Shown: one piece after another, positions 19,865-33,007 of the stretch | How positions within the stretch are numbered: position 1 is the stretch's first letter | Layout of the letters: the number at the start of each line of letters is the position of its first letter | Assembly: GCA_037576215.1 (NCBI GenBank) | Contig: JBANDB010000011.1 | Coordinates: 1 to 64,000, forward strand | DNA: 64,000 nucleotides | Direction of reading: 5' to 3' | Source of the DNA: Armillaria gallica | Taxonomy: Eukaryota; Basidiomycota; Agaricomycetes; Agaricales; Physalacriaceae | Translations under genes and position numbers: made by a program | The notes under the pieces: generated by a model | Told to the model about the DNA's origin: nothing | Seen by the model: only the letters and a program-made list of their open reading frames with translations | Databases searched by the model: none

Positions 19865-22712
19865 ATGGCCTATTGGTGATGCCGATGCTTACTGACCCAC
19901 CCACCGTCTATTGTTAATCCATCAAGCACTAGTAAGTACTGACAACCTTCGGAAGGAATGGTTGCCTGAATCCTTCCGACGCAACGTATTTCGTTTCTGG
20001 CTTATCCGTTTCCCTGCGACGCCTACTGGATGGAAACACTCGGCAGACCGTACATATCTCCCACTTCCACTTGAGTTACAAGTCACCATGAGCGCACAAG
20101 TTGTGACCTCACTTGCACAAAATTTATCTGATCAATGCCTTTGCTTTGTCTCTCCCATCTGCCAAATGTGATGTCTTTATTAAAGGGAAGTTGCCCCTGG
20201 GACTCTGTTAGGTTCTCGTTAAAGCGAAATACTGCTCTAGCCTCTTCCGTACAGGTAAGTTGGCATTCGATAAAGATACTGCGCTGATGGGAAGAGGTCT
20301 AGCTCTGTTACTGCACTATCTGCCGCAAAGTAGCTTGAGCCGGGGGTGGAGCTATTAATCTGGGGTGACATGCGGAGACAATGTATAGTAGGTTCGGGGC
20401 GGGGTTGTCGTCGTGGCGATGGGAACTTACAACGCAGAGTGTTTACAAAGCCGTTTTCGACCGAGATACTCCAAGGAGAATTTCGCATAACCGGAGAGAG
20501 GCTTTTTTCTCCTAGTGTTTGCCTATGCTCTTGGTTTAATGATAAGACTTGGTGATTCTTCGGTTTATGCAGTAGCTGATGATGTTGTGGACCCGAGTTG
20601 GTCCATCCGTCGGCAGAGGCTATTGAACCAGAGGATTGGTACGCCTTTGCGGGCCCCGGCGAAGAGTATAGTGTAGTTCACTCAACGTCATATTTTTGTG
20701 GTTCGGACGTTGGGTATTTTCTTTCAGGTCTGCATCAACATGAACTCGAAGTCGGATTGGCCCATCTCCCGGACCGAGTGAAGAGGACGTACGACCACTA
20801 CGGTCCACCCTCTCTGGAGGACTGGCACAAGAAGCATAATCTGTGTTGAAACTCAGAGCAGACCCTGTTCTTGTACTTGTATCGCGACTAGGTTCAATAG
20901 ATTGGCTACGTCAGTTCATATGTCCTCTGTGAGTTAGGTTTGACTCTGAGAATACCACAGGCCCGCAGCTCGTAGTGATGTTGCAAAACAATGTCTTTGG
21001 CGTTTCACGAGCGCGCCCGCTGCTATTGTTGCGTGTAGCGTCGGTGGTTTCTATGGACCAAATGGCTGCACCGAAAAAAGATAAGCAGTATTTAAATCGT
21101 ACCTGTGCTTCTTCCGTGATGGAGCTCTAGATCGAGAATAATATTGATGACAACGTGTATTTACACTGGTACGGTGCATATTTATAAATTATGCTTATCC
21201 TCCCTCTTAGCAATCGTTCTCGATTTGGCATTGTTCATGTTGCACTTTGATATTTCCTTTCTCTGAGTAGCACAGTGATAAAGATCACCAGCTATACCCA
21301 GGCGCGCCGAAACTGTCCGTTTCATATGTACGCCCGCCTATTTTGAGTCCATGCTCTAAGCTAAAATGTCGCATCACAGTTTGGGTGCGCCCATGCTTGT
21401 CGCTCTCCCGCGCTATAGATTTGTGGGATGCGTATGAATAAGTTTACCAGCTTGCGATCAAATTTTTGTGGGTTTATTTCTGGAATGAATATTCTCATTT
21501 TGAAACTGTTATCCGAAGATTTCGCACCGTCGGTACGGGTACTTGCCGTCTTGAAGGAAGGTACCGGTTCGTAGGCTATCTAAACACAAATGGAACTGAT
21601 AAAGATGACAAGAACGCTCCTGTCATGGGTAATTTTGGATGATCGCCATGGAGTTCTTTACGCTTAAGAGAACGTTGCCGATATCGAAGGACAACAATCC
21701 GGATTCCGTTTACTCTGGTGTTATTGCATCATTTCGCAGCGGAATGACAAAGTCGAACTGAAAACTGCTGTAAGACTCGAACCTAAGTATCGAAAATTTG
21801 AACTTTCAGAGTTGGAAGACAGTGAGAGTAAGCTGTCAAGATTGCAAAAAATCATTTCACCGGTGGCGGGGATAATTGGCTTGGTCATGCATCGGCGATG
21901 CTTATACATCCACATGCTTCTTGTTTACGATGTTTGATAATCCTCCGAGATCGGCTCCACGAGCCGGTTCGTTTGCTCCACCTTCGCTTCAGAAGATCAT
22001 AATTTCGGAACGCAACAGTGAAATAGGTGGTCCGCAGCCAAACCGAAAAAGGGGGATTCTCCGTCCTGCAGAGCGAATCCCAGATTTTGTAAATTTATTA
22101 TTTTGGGAATGGAAGTGCTCAGTAATATTTATATGTATCATAAAAACGCGATATCGTAGATGGCGGTTGGACGGTGGTCTCAATTTATCGATTTTGGGAT
22201 ATCAATACTTCGGCTAGATAGTTACCCCCGATTTGCTGGAGCCGTGCGACATGCAAGTTTGAGATACGTACATGAAAACAACATGAAAATTTGACCCTCT
22301 GGAAGTTGAAAGGGTAGGAATCTAATCTCCGTTGCTCTTGGACTTTTGGTAAGAGAATGTCAATGCAAAGCGCCACAGCTAACGACATTGGACACTCCGG
22401 CGATGCGAATGTGCGCTGATAAAAATGACGAAACACTGGACAACTACATGAAAGAGAATCCATTTGTTTAGTGTGACAAGTGGATTGATTGAGGTCGGTG
22501 CAAAGGTCAACAGTTGGACGTCTAGTTTTCCAAGGCTCCGTGCGTGGTTGTAGCACTAAGCAATTGCTCGGAGAGAAGGAGGATCGGTCCGAGAATGCGG
22601 TCACATGACAAGACGCGTTCCAAATTTACGACAATCAACATTCCCACGATCGACACCCTCTCAACGACGACGACGACGATCCCTCCCTTCTTCCTCTGCG
22701 ACGACCATCATC
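19865..22712. other. Intergenic, no supported gene
   Basis: Frames at 19911-20171, 20346-20555 and 20598-20849 (+) and 22185-22604 (-) are short and show no domains. The peptide at 20598-20849 (ending PSLEDWHKKHNLC) has coding-like composition and might be the last exon of a decayed gene, but no upstream exon chain was found. The final few hundred bases are the likely promoter of the kinesin gene. Confidence 0.45.
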
Positions 22713-25622
22713 ATGTCCGTGTCGAGCACGCCGTCATCAAAGCTGGCTCGGCGAGCACCGTTCACGCCTAGCAAGAGGCCTCTGTCGACGTCCTCCTATC
22801 TTCCATCGTCGTCGTCGAGCAGCAGCAACGACCTCATCAACCGCCTCAACCGCTCCGGCTCTGGCTCTTCTGGTACCAGCAACATCCTGGGCTCGACACA
22901 CAAGCGATACAAGGCGCCTGTGTCATCCGAGTCGCGGCCCAGGTCGTATACCAAGCCCCTCTCGACGATACCCGGGTCACCGCGACCCAAGACCCCATAC
23001 GAGCGCTCCAAGACGCCGACCTTCGAAGATTCTCCGACGAGCAAGATGGATGTCAGTAATGTCGACCCCGAGGCGGTCCTGGTGGATTCGGAGACTGTCG
23101 AGGCAGATGTGTCTGCTGAGATGGATGAGGCGTGGTTGAGGACGATGAGTGCCGATCATGGGAAGAAAGATAAGGTCATGGTCTCTATCAGGTATGTCTT
23201 GCTCGCTGCTCGTGTCGATGCCGAGCCTCATTCTATTCTAGGGTACGGCCATCAAATACGGACTCAGCATGGGTCGCGTCGTCGAGCGCCAGTTCCATCC
23301 ATTTGGATCCCGTCCATGCCAAGTCTGGTGCACCCAATCCAGCTGACAACAAGTTCGACTTTGACTCGGTCCTCACTGGTTCGCCGAACAAGCCCATCTA
23401 CAGCACAGTCGCACGGTCACATGTCTATGCCGCCATGGAAGGATACAACTCTGTCATATTCGCATACGGACAGACTGCATCCGGGAAGACGTATACCCTC
23501 TCTGGAGACGAAAGCGAGCCTGGGATCATTCCTCGTGCCATGAAGGACGTTTTCGGTTCATCAAGAGAAACGAGGGCAGGGAATATCTCCTGCGCTGTTC
23601 CTACCTCGAAATCTACAACGAGTCTATCCACGACCTCCTTGCCCCCGTTGGTAGTCCGGCTGTCATGATTCAAGGCGGAGGAGGAAGCGAAATCATTTTG
23701 ACGCCTCTTCGCGAGGAAGTTGTGACGAGCTTGAAGGGCGTCAAGGATGTATTGAAGCGTGGGGAGAGTCATCGACGGACGGCTTGTACGGATTGGAACG
23801 AGAGGAGCAGTCGGAGCCACAGTGTTTTCCGTCTGGTCGTCGAGAGCAGGGAACGTGGTGAAGCGGTAGACGAGTCGTTCCATGGCAGAGTTACTCCAGC
23901 GCCGAGTGGAAGGCAGACACCGGGTATGAGTGGGAGGCAGACTCCCGGTCCTGCAGCTGGCAGTAAACCTGGTCCGAAGTTGCAAGCGAGAGGTGGAAGA
24001 AGCGTTCAAACGTCAGTTCTGGTGAGCGTTTCTTCTGCTTGCTCCATAACCTTTGCTGACGACGGCTTTTGCAGAGTCTTATCGACTTGGCCGGTTCGGA
24101 AAAGGCGATGAGTGACAAGGAACGTACGAGAGAAGGAAATATATCAACACTAGGTTTGGATTCACCTTTTTTTTCTGTTTCGTTATGTTGCTGATGGCCT
24201 TTGACTGCAGTCTGTTGACTCTTGGTACCGTAATTGGAACTCTCTCAGAAAATGTCGCCAAAGGGAAGAGGTGAGTTTGGCTACTGTCACTCCCTTTCGT
24301 TCGCCACATTTCTGATGCTCACCGTTTTCCCAGTGACCACGTTCCCTTCCGAAACTCAAAGCTTACCCGGATGCTTCAACCATCTCTGTCTGGGAATGCC
24401 CGCATCAGTGTCATTTGCACGATTAACCCTGATATCAGTGCAATCGCAGAGAGTACTAGCACCCTTCTCTTTGCCAGACGCATCAAGGGCGTGAAGGTTG
24501 GGATCGCTATCATTTCGCTCATTTGTCGGTGTTGATGTCCGTGTTTCAGCTCAACGCTCAAAAGAAGGAGATCGTCGATACAGATGCGCTCATTGAACGG
24601 TACAGGAAGGAAATTGAAGATCTCAAGGCTCGACTTTTGGAGAAGGAGGCGGCTGTGATGATCGACGCCAGTCTTCATCCGTGTCTGTGAAACGAAGGCT
24701 ATCAGTGAAAGAGGTAACTGAGTGCCTTTGATCCTTCTTTCTTTCTTTGCTGATAATCCTGTTTGACAGAAAACCGATGAATCGAAAGCCATGAAGGACC
24801 TAAACAATAGGATCCAGCAGCTCACGAAACTGATCCTGACGAGTCAGACGGTTGATGAGTCATCAGCGGACTCGAGACCAGGAAGTCCCGTTAAGATCGA
24901 CTTTGATATGTCTCCTTACCAAGTACGTTAATGTGCTTCCTTCATTCTTTCTCTTCTCACATCTCGGGCATAGCTACAACAAGAACTTCTCGCCGCTCGT
25001 GTCCAGCTGGAATCCCAAGCCACCCAGATCCTCTCCCTCGAAGCCGCTCTGGAAACGCGTCCAGTCATACCGCCCGAGAACAAGAAGGACAAGGTGATCG
25101 CGGACCAGGTGAAGACGATTAAGGAGCTGGAGATGGTGGTGAAGGGTTACGAGAGTAACCTAGGGGAACCGCTCAGGGCTGTTAGAGAGGATGTTGAGCG
25201 CGAGTGGAAGGTCAAGGTTGATGATGAAATCAAGAAGAGGGAAGAAAAGGAGCGATGGGCGGAAGAGCTGGTGAAGCAGTTGGAGAAAGAGAAGCAGGTA
25301 CTGTTATTTATGTCCTCTTTCTTTTTGTCTCCAACTGACATTGTATTGGCAGACGCGCATCAAAGTGGAGGACCAAGCCCGTGCGTTGACGGCATTCGTG
25401 ACTAAGCTGGACGCGCTCGGGCTGGGCGGCCTGTCATTGGGATCGTTGGACAAGGAGAACGAACTCCTCGGGTCACCTGGGAAAAGTGAAAAGTACGTAA
25501 GCCTGCTGGATCAGGTCCCCGAGGAGGAGTGGAGTATGACGGGAGATTTCAGTTTTGAGATGGAGAAGGTCCCGCCTGTGAAGCGGGAGCCGTTTGGGGG
25601 AAAGGAGAATGTCGCGTTGTAA
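22713..25622 (+). CDS. Kinesin-7-like motor protein (CENP-E/Kip2 type)
   Basis: Nine exons: 22713-23191, 23242-24021, 24075-24153, 24211-24270, 24334-24496, 24550-24713, 24770-24922, 24974-25297 and 25353-25622. A Ser/Pro/Arg-rich N-terminal extension of about 150 residues precedes the motor domain: P-loop GQTASGKT, switch I region NERSSRSHS, switch II LIDLAGSE, and HVPFRNSKLTRMLQPSL. A neck/coiled-coil region with KKEIVDTDALIERYRKEIE follows. The extended N-terminus and neck resemble fungal kinesin-7 (Kip2/KipA), which moves toward microtubule plus ends. Three single-base gaps break the frame, near 23555, 24139 and 24655; the exon sum becomes codon-divisible only when three bases are added. 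An in-frame ATG at 22605 is an alternative start. The gaps may be homopolymer undercalls (GGTT, GAAAT). Confidence 0.88.
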
Positions 25623-26551
25623 GGCGGCGGTCTCTTAACATTTTTCGTTATGTTTTTTCTTTGCCTTTTCTTTTCTTTCACTCGCATATATGGCATCTTT
25701 CTTATCTGCTCATTTATCATCCATTTATTTTTCCTGCCATCTTCCTTTTTTTTCGGGGTCGATGGATAAAAATGTATTACTTACAAACTTATGGGTAGGA
25801 TATGAGCGCACGCTTTTTTTTTTGCTTTTTTGCTTTTTAATAACCGCTTATGTTGGATGATGTACATCTGCTTTGTTACATATTTGGAATGTAAATTCGA
25901 GTTGACTTTTTGATTGTTGGCGAGGACGAAAAAGGGCCGACAGCGAGTCGAAGAGGGCTGACGTTTGTACTTGCAGAATCGTGTATTCTCTTTCATAGGC
26001 AATATATAAATGATACGTTGCCTAAAATCCGCATCAGCTGAGGATAACACATCCATTTCGCCGAATGGAAGGCCTTGGCTTATATCTGTTTCAGTGAAAA
26101 TTTTCTGAGCGGTTTGGTTAGGAGCATAACGATTATCTTTAACCTTCGTCGGAGAAGACATCGTTCCCATAGAGCCAGCCTGACTCGGAATCACCTTTCC
26201 AATGCCGAACATCCCCCGGCCTCATTGATATAGCTGCGAATTGCTGGTGCGATTATCTGAATGCGCTGGAGCATCCACTTTGAAGCGGACGTCTGCAATG
26301 GAGTCGCGAAGTCGTACGGCAAATACCCGGCTGAAGGCGAGCGCTTTGAGGGACGGGATAAATTCTGAACGGTTTGGTGTCCACTGTCGTGCTGTATTCA
26401 TAATTTCATAGCTACCGGGAAATGGGACACCGCAGACCTTGCCGAAGACTCGAAGGCCTGCTGTCTGATTTGTTTCTGATTCAGCGTGTATATCCGGAAA
26501 GAGCACATCGAAGCGTCATTATACAAAGTTGCACGGGACTATATTTGCCAG
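25623..26551. other. Intergenic between kinesin and tRNA-like relic
   Basis: The T-rich 3' flank of the kinesin gene (25640-25760) is followed by DNA with no recognisable gene. Minus-strand frames 25781-26212 and 26222-26506 show no domain. Confidence 0.5.
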
Positions 26552-26622
26552 TATCGTATGGGGTAGTGGTAACCTGGGTCGTTGCCATCGATCCGCCGAG
26601 GGTTCGATTCCCTCTTGAAGCA
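26552..26622 (+). pseudogene. tRNA-Gly(GCC)-like relic
   Basis: D-arm GGGTAGTGGTAACCT, anticodon arm GGTCG-TTGCCAT-CGATC (anticodon GCC) and T-arm GAGGGTTCGATTCCCTC are intact, and a TTTT run follows. The 5' acceptor strand TATCGTA does not pair with the 3' strand TTGAAGC except at one position. A working tRNA would need GCTTCAA there. It therefore looks like a tRNA-Gly gene whose first seven bases were replaced, or a tRNA-derived retro-copy. Confidence 0.65.
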
Positions 26623-26954
26623 CTTTTAGAAGCTGTTGTGTTAGGTTTTTTATTTATTTATGAATCGTTGCGGCTCGCCCCAGAATCTGCTAAGTGCCGC
26701 CCATGAATAGGGTTGCCCTACACCGAGAGTACAGCGTCGCTGTGGGTTCTCATTGCATCGTGATGCGACTTTCCTGCGGAAACCCGATAATCGGCTGAAT
26801 CCGTGGGAAACGTAACACGTTAACCTGTCGCCTCAAGGCCGCCTTGAGCAATTCTTTTCGACTGCGGGTGCCAGTGCTATATCTGTATAGCATGATCTCT
26901 TCGCTGAATTTTGATTCGGACACTGACTGATATTATTTTGTTTCTAGGCTTCAC

Positions 26955-28554
26955 ATGTTTTCAACACGTCGCGATTTCAATAAATGTCCTTTATGTGGAC
27001 CCGTGGAAAGACAAGCCTTTCCGCAGAGCGCACGCGCACCCCGCGTTTGCAGTTGCTCCAATGCAATGATGCCCCCACGGATGCAGAGCTGTCCGATTTC
27101 CAGGAGACAGTCAAGACTGCGCCAGACCGCCTTGCCGAACTTGACGAGAAGATTGCACATGCTAGAAAGGAACTCGATGCTCTCATACTCGAGCGAATTT
27201 CGATAGAAGCAGATATGGGGGATGCCAAAGCCCTATCTTCGCCGGTCCGAAGGCTGCCACCCGATATCCTTCGCGCGATCTGTCTCGACACTATTCCCTC
27301 CGCCTTCGAAATCATGTCGACGTCGGACAGCCATGGTAGCCTAAATCACACCAAGCCTCCTTGGACATTGTCCCAGGTCTGCCGTAGCTGGCGATCAACC
27401 ATCGTTACCTCTCCAGAACTTTGGTCATCCATGTCGCTCATCCTATCCAGTAGTTTTTCGCCGACGATTTTTCACAGATGTTCATGCTGGGACTTCGGTT
27501 CGAGAGGTCCCAGAATGCACCCCTCACCGTGGCATGCTTTAGTGACTCTGATATTTCATCTCATCCCCTGCTTTCCCTCATCATCACACGCGTATCAGCC
27601 ATAAAGAATCTACGCATCGAAAGTCCTTTCTAGTCGCTCACAGCTCTTTCCTTCTGCAGAGGGCGCTTGGAGCTGCTTCATGAGTTGAAGATTGACACAT
27701 TCAAAAGAAGCGTGGCATCTTTCGGGGCGTTCGGACCCATGGCCCCCGCGGCCCCCATGGCAGAGCGAAACATCGACGCGTTTGAATATGCCCCAAATTT
27801 ACGGCGGTTTTCAGCATATGGCATGCTTCCCCACCCTATTCCTGTCGTTCCTTGGACCCAGCTTACACATTTTGGGCTTCAAATTGAACGTATGCCAGAG
27901 CTCGAAGTTCTTCGACAAGCAACTAATCTCCAGGATCTCGTGATTTGTACCGGGGGGTCCTTCGCCACAGGAGAGGAGTATACCTCAGTGTCCCTGCCTT
28001 CCCTCACATCGTTGACCCTCACTTCTATGAAAACGTCAGGAACGTCATCTGAAATTCGCTTCATGTTTTCGCTACTGTCCGTCCCGAATCTCGTCGATCT
28101 ACACCTTATTTATGCTGGAAAACCCGTCCTTCCGCATATCAAAGCCCGGAATACAATCACCACGCTCAGAATCACACGACTTTTAATCACCGCTGGAGGT
28201 AGTACCGAGACGTACACATTTCCCGGCTTACCGAAGCTATTGAACTCGGTGGGTAATCTCCAGCACCTCATTCTACGGTCAGCCAGAGCGTTATCGTCGG
28301 ACCATATATCTCTGCTGAACCCATCGCCGGCGAATGCACCACTGCCGCATCTTAAAACGCTTGATGTCCGCGGTTGTACGTTCAATTTTGATCATTCTAT
28401 CTTCGTCGGAATGGTCAACACCCGTAGAGGAGGGAGTGACACAAAGTGGGACCAATTGGAGACCGTGTATTTGGGTTCGTCTCTCGTGCTAGACGATTTT
28501 GCTGCTGGCATTTGGCAGGATCTTGTTGATGACGGCCTGAAGGTCATGTACTGA
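26955..28554 (+). pseudogene. F-box-like protein, tandem copy 1 (broken)
   Basis: First of four tandem paralogues. Pieces in order: N-terminal CPLCG (CxxC) from ATG 26955, a heptad-rich segment (LDEKIAHARKELDAL), then the F-box-like core SSPVRRLPPDILRAICL...WTLSQVCRSWR...SPELWSSMSL, then leucine-rich C-terminal sequence to 28554. Breaks relative to copy 2: one base missing near 27047, one base missing in a T run near 27470, and an in-frame TAG at 27631-27633. F-box proteins usually serve as substrate adaptors of SCF ubiquitin ligases through Skp1; large Agaricomycete families of this shape are common and mostly uncharacterised. Confidence 0.75.
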
Positions 28555-28985
28555 AACAAGCTGGTATATACCCTGAATTGTGGGTGACTCACGGCGAAGG
28601 ACACTCTTTAACAACGACGAGCAAGGAACAAATCCGAGTCGCCTTTTTGTTTTGCTGTTGAGTGTTTAGCTACCTTCACCTTTTCTCCAATCAGCGTACG
28701 AAGTCTGTCCTGCCCATTTATGTGATTTCAGAGTTCACTTTCGCTTTCTTCTACTTAGCGACTACATAATAGATTGTGGTGGATTCGAGCAGCGTGCGAA
28801 GTTTTACACGTGATCCATGACCGGCCTCGTGTTGGCCTCGTGTTGAAGCGATTCCGAGGTTGCCTTTCTACTACGGTCACTTCAAGCAATTTCAGCACAC
28901 TAAACACGGCCGCTCATGTATGTATTCTCTATTATCATGTAGTCGGTAGCTGATATTCGCCCTCAAGTTCTAGTAATTAGGCCAA

Positions 28986-30629
28986 ATGGCATCCAACCAT
29001 CCCGGTTCCGTTACGGCATGTCCTACATGTGGTTCAGTCCAGATGCCAACGCGGAACCCATCTGTAAGGCATATGCGCGCGCCTCATGTCTCAGATCTGC
29101 TGCGATGCAACGATATCCCCTCAGAGACAGAACTGTCCGAATTCCAAGATATTGTCAAGCGAGGACCCGGGCGTATTGCTGATCTTGATGAGAGGATCGC
29201 ACGAGCCAGAGAGCTCATTGAAGAGCTCCAGCACGAACGTATATTGCTATCGTTGGAAATGGAGGATGCGAAAATACTGTCTTCGCCGGTGCGAAGGCTA
29301 CCGCCCGACGTTCTCCGTTCCATATGCCTCGCGGCCATCCCTTCCCCGTCTGATATCATGTCGCCAAGCTTCGGCTTCTGCGACAGTCTTGACACTAGGG
29401 AATCTCCATGGACAATATCGCACGTCTGCCGTGGATGGCGTTCGACGGTTGTGGGCTCCCCAGAATTGTGGTCGTCTACATCGTTGGTGATAGATAGGGG
29501 GTCGCCGGTGCGAATCAGCAGAGATGAGATCCCGTCATCGCAGTCAAATTTCCATAGGACGTTCCTGTTTGGAACCCGCCTACAGCGGTCGCAGAGTCAT
29601 CCCCTTACAGTGTCGTTGCTGAGTGCCAGGAACGCTTCCCAGCATCCTTTTCTCGCCCAGATTTCTGTCCATGCCTCTGCATTGAAGAATCTTCGTATCC
29701 ATATCCCTATTGAATCTCTCACGGCACTTTATAGATGTCGAGGACGTCTGGATTCGCTGGAAAAGCTTATGCTTCGGCCACACGGTCTCGGGGTGTTACA
29801 CCAGGCTTCGGCCATTAATGTCTTTGAATATGCGCCCAAGCTGCGTACATGCACTGCGCATTATATTCCTGATGCTGTGAAGATTCCATGGCCCCAGCTT
29901 AGCCATTGTGGTCTTCAAATCGACAGCGAGCAGGATCTCTTATTTCTTGAGCGGCTGCATAATGTCAAAAGCGCAGATATACAAAGCAACGGACGTGGGT
30001 TTCAAAGAGTACTTCATGGAAACACTCCTATCCATCTTCCACGTCTGAAATCATTGACACTCACATCTCAGAATCAAGGAGGTATTCAAATGCCTAACAC
30101 CCGCGTCATTCTCTCCTCGCTATCCCTCCCAAATCTCGTCGATTTATGTCTCACCTATTACACAGTGCCAGTGCTTCCTCATATCGGTAAACCCAACATG
30201 ATTACCAGACTTGAAATCAGACTGCTACTGCTATCATCCCATGGTCACTTTGACGAGAAATATACCTTTCCTGGTTTGCTGACGCTGCTGCATGCTGTTC
30301 CCAATCTCCGTCATCTCGTTCTTTACTCGGATAGAGCGTTATCATCGGATGATATATCTCGGCTCCGAATTACACCATTGCAATCGCACATTCCCGCACC
30401 TCGTCTCCGAGTGCTCGATCTCAGTGATTGCAAATTCGATTTTGATCACTCGAGCCTCGTCGAGATCGTCGAGGCTCGCAGACAAGGGAATGACCGAGAC
30501 TGTGATCAACTGGAGATCATCTACCTGGCTTCTCCCCTCGAGCTAGATGGTCAGGCTGCAGATACCTGGAAAAATCTCCTCGACAAAGGGTTGAATGTTA
30601 TTTATGGTGCACAGAACGTGGTATCTTGA
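28986..30629 (+). CDS. F-box-like protein, tandem copy 2 (intact)
   Basis: Uninterrupted 547-residue single-exon frame from the first ATG. Residues 12-15 form CPTC (followed by GS), a pair conserved in all four copies. About residues 50-95 are coiled-coil-like. The F-box-like core follows (SSPVRRLPPDVLRSICLAAIP, about residues 97-118), with WTISHVCRGWRSTVVGSPELWSS. The remainder is a leucine-rich domain with repeated LPNLxxLxLxY patterns, typical of substrate-binding repeats. Likely role: Skp1-binding adaptor of an SCF E3 ligase; the substrate is unknown. It is the only intact member of the four-gene array, so it serves as the reading reference for its neighbours. Confidence 0.85.
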   Translation: MASNHPGSVTACPTCGSVQMPTRNPSVRHMRAPHVSDLLRCNDIPSETELSEFQDIVKRGPGRIADLDERIARARELIEELQHERILLSLEMEDAKILSSPVRRLPPDVLRSICLAAIPSPSDIMSPSFGFCDSLDTRESPWTISHVCRGWRSTVVGSPELWSSTSLVIDRGSPVRISRDEIPSSQSNFHRTFLFGTRLQRSQSHPLTVSLLSARNASQHPFLAQISVHASALKNLRIHIPIESLTALYRCRGRLDSLEKLMLRPHGLGVLHQASAINVFEYAPKLRTCTAHYIPDAVKIPWPQLSHCGLQIDSEQDLLFLERLHNVKSADIQSNGRGFQRVLHGNTPIHLPRLKSLTLTSQNQGGIQMPNTRVILSSLSLPNLVDLCLTYYTVPVLPHIGKPNMITRLEIRLLLLSSHGHFDEKYTFPGLLTLLHAVPNLRHLVLYSDRALSSDDISRLRITPLQSHIPAPRLRVLDLSDCKFDFDHSSLVEIVEARRQGNDRDCDQLEIIYLASPLELDGQAADTWKNLLDKGLNVIYGAQNVVS

Positions 30630-30965
30630 TGACTAGTTTCCCATAATTCTACAGAACTTGAACCTAGTCACATCTTTCACTATTTACACACCTTAGGCCA
30701 CAGACATGGCGGGGCCGTGCGTTGTTTACACTTTTTCATTTATATTATTTAGTACATCGTGACTCGGTTGCTATCTGCTCCGAGCCGATCTCGTGAGAAA
30801 GCGATTCGTGACCCACTGCAACGTCGAGCGTCTATCCTAACTTAGACTACGGTCATATCAACGCTTTCTTCCTCATCGAATACAATTGTTCAGGTGCGCC
30901 TTTCCTCAACCATCTGTATTATCCTTTGGCTACAGCTTACACAACTACATTCCTCCATCCGCCAG

Positions 30966-32522
30966 ATGTCATCGAACGTAGCCACTTTATCCGATATCTG
31001 CGCCACCTGTGGATCTATCACGCAAGGAACATTTTCGGGAGATGTGTCCTCGCCTCGCATCTCAGAGCTACTCCGATCTAACGATGCTCCTTCGGACAGC
31101 GAGCTCTCCAGTTTTCGGGACATAATCAAGCAGGGACCCAAGCGTATCGCGAATCTTGTTCAGAAGATTGCGCACACCAAAGCATTCCTCGACACTCTTC
31201 TCAACGAACGTGACATGATAGAAGCCAATATCGTGGATGCCAAAGTACTCTCTTCTCCAGTAAGAAGACTACCCTCCGATATGCTTCGCTCCATCGCTCT
31301 TGAGACCATCCCTTCCCCTTATGAGATCATGTCAACCTCTCCCTTCCGCGGCAGTCTGGATACCCACAGTTCCCCATGGACATTATCTCAAGTCTGCCGG
31401 AGCTGGAGACTAACCATCGTCAACTCGCCGGAGCTGTGGTCATCTGTATACCTCGAAATAAACGGCGGTCCCCAGGATCCTTTGTCATGTATTAGCCGCC
31501 CAATGTTCATACTTGGACTCCAACTGGAAAGGTCGCGGAATGCACCTCTCACCGTTTCCATTAACAATTCCATGACCGACACGGATCATCCTTTTCTCTC
31601 CCTCATTTCCAGCCGCGCTTCGTCTATTAAAACCCTTAACCATATATCTGAATCTCTCTCTGCAATCCGAGGCCTTACTCAATCTCGTGGAAACTGGAAT
31701 ATGCTCTATCATCTGAAAATCACATCGCGCGGAGATAGACCTGTGCAAGAGATATATGACATGTTCGAGTATGCACCAAATTTACGGATGTTTGAAGTGG
31801 GGCTATCAGATCCGGAGAAAGTACCTCTGATACCCTGGGTCCAGCTTACCCGGTTGGTGCTTCGAGTCCATAATATACGGGACCTTGAGGTTCTTCGGCA
31901 AGCGAAAAATATCACAAGTCTCGAAATAGATGGCCTGGGGACGCGGCCCACGCTTTCAGAGGGATACAAAATCATTTCCCTTCCCCTCCTCACGTCCTGA
32001 CGCTCACGGATCAGAGCGCGATTATTTCTTCACTTTTTATCCCCAACCTCACCGCCCTCAGCCTTATCTGGGAGGAAAATCCGGTTTTTTTCCCCAGCTA
32101 AAGATACCAAATATGATCACGAAATTGAAAATTGAAAGATTTGTATGGTTTTATCGCAATGGCCCTGAAGAAATATGCGCTTTTCCTGGACTGCCCTCAC
32201 TGCTGAAATCGATCCCCCATCTTCGCCATCTGGTTATCGATTCTAGCGATGCATTGTCATGACAGATATATCCTCCCTCATGCCATCACCAGATTGCACC
32301 CCTCTACCTCGCCTTGTAACACTCGACCTTCGTGACTGTACACTCGAATTCGATCATAGCATGTTCGTTGAAATGGTCACTCGCAGGCTGGGAAATCAAC
32401 CAGGCATCGATCGACTGGAGACAGTACATTTGAATGCGCCTCTGTCACTCACTGAACCCCACAATCAAATATGGCAATCCCTTTGTGACGAAGGATTGAA
32501 GGTCGTGTACGGGGAGTCTTGA
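30966..32522 (+). pseudogene. F-box-like protein, tandem copy 3 (three frame breaks)
   Basis: From ATG 30966: an N-terminal CATCGS, coiled-coil-like segment, F-box-like core (SSPVRRLPSDMLRSIALETIP, WTLSQVCRSWR, SPELWSS) and leucine-rich C-terminus. The frame is open to about 31993, then needs one extra base near 31996 (LTS to LTLT), one in the T7C4 run near 32090-32096 (before QLKIPNMI), and one near 32262 (ALS to TDIS) to reach the end at 32522. All three gaps are single bases, and the flanking peptides match copies 1, 2 and 4 closely. It is either a recent pseudogene or an intact gene with assembly undercalls. Confidence 0.72.
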
Positions 32523-33007
32523 CGTGGAGTGCGGAAGGAGTGTTGAGGAACGTATTATCTATCTACGCACCCTTGTATTGGCGGGTTTACTGTAGAAGCA
32601 GTCATATCGAGCTAGATATTTACTTCTTCTACTTTGAATTGGTATATGGCGCACCCAGGGTGACGTATAACGACGGCTTTGGACCTTTCTAGCAATCGAC
32701 CGATATCCTCTAAAACGATCTTTCATCTAGCTACGTATTGTTGGTTTTTTGTGTTCTTGTTCTATCGTCGGTGTACAGTATAAATGACTTTCGTGATAGA
32801 TTGGGCTGAGACAGGGTGACTGTGCCTCTTTGCTCGGTCGTGAGAAATGTCCACGTGCAAGCCGTCGCGACCTCGTGCGCCTCTCTTTCCAGTACCGTCA
32901 CCATCAGGCGCTCTTCATCAATAAATAACTTCAGCGCAGGTAGTGTCTATTAATATTTGTATCGTATTCAACTTTGTAGCTAATCACCGTCTTCTTAAGC
33001 TCACCCG

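Noticed and set aside
23425..24009. 194-codon minus-strand frame
   Set aside because: Antisense to the kinesin motor domain, whose motifs on the plus strand are unmistakable.
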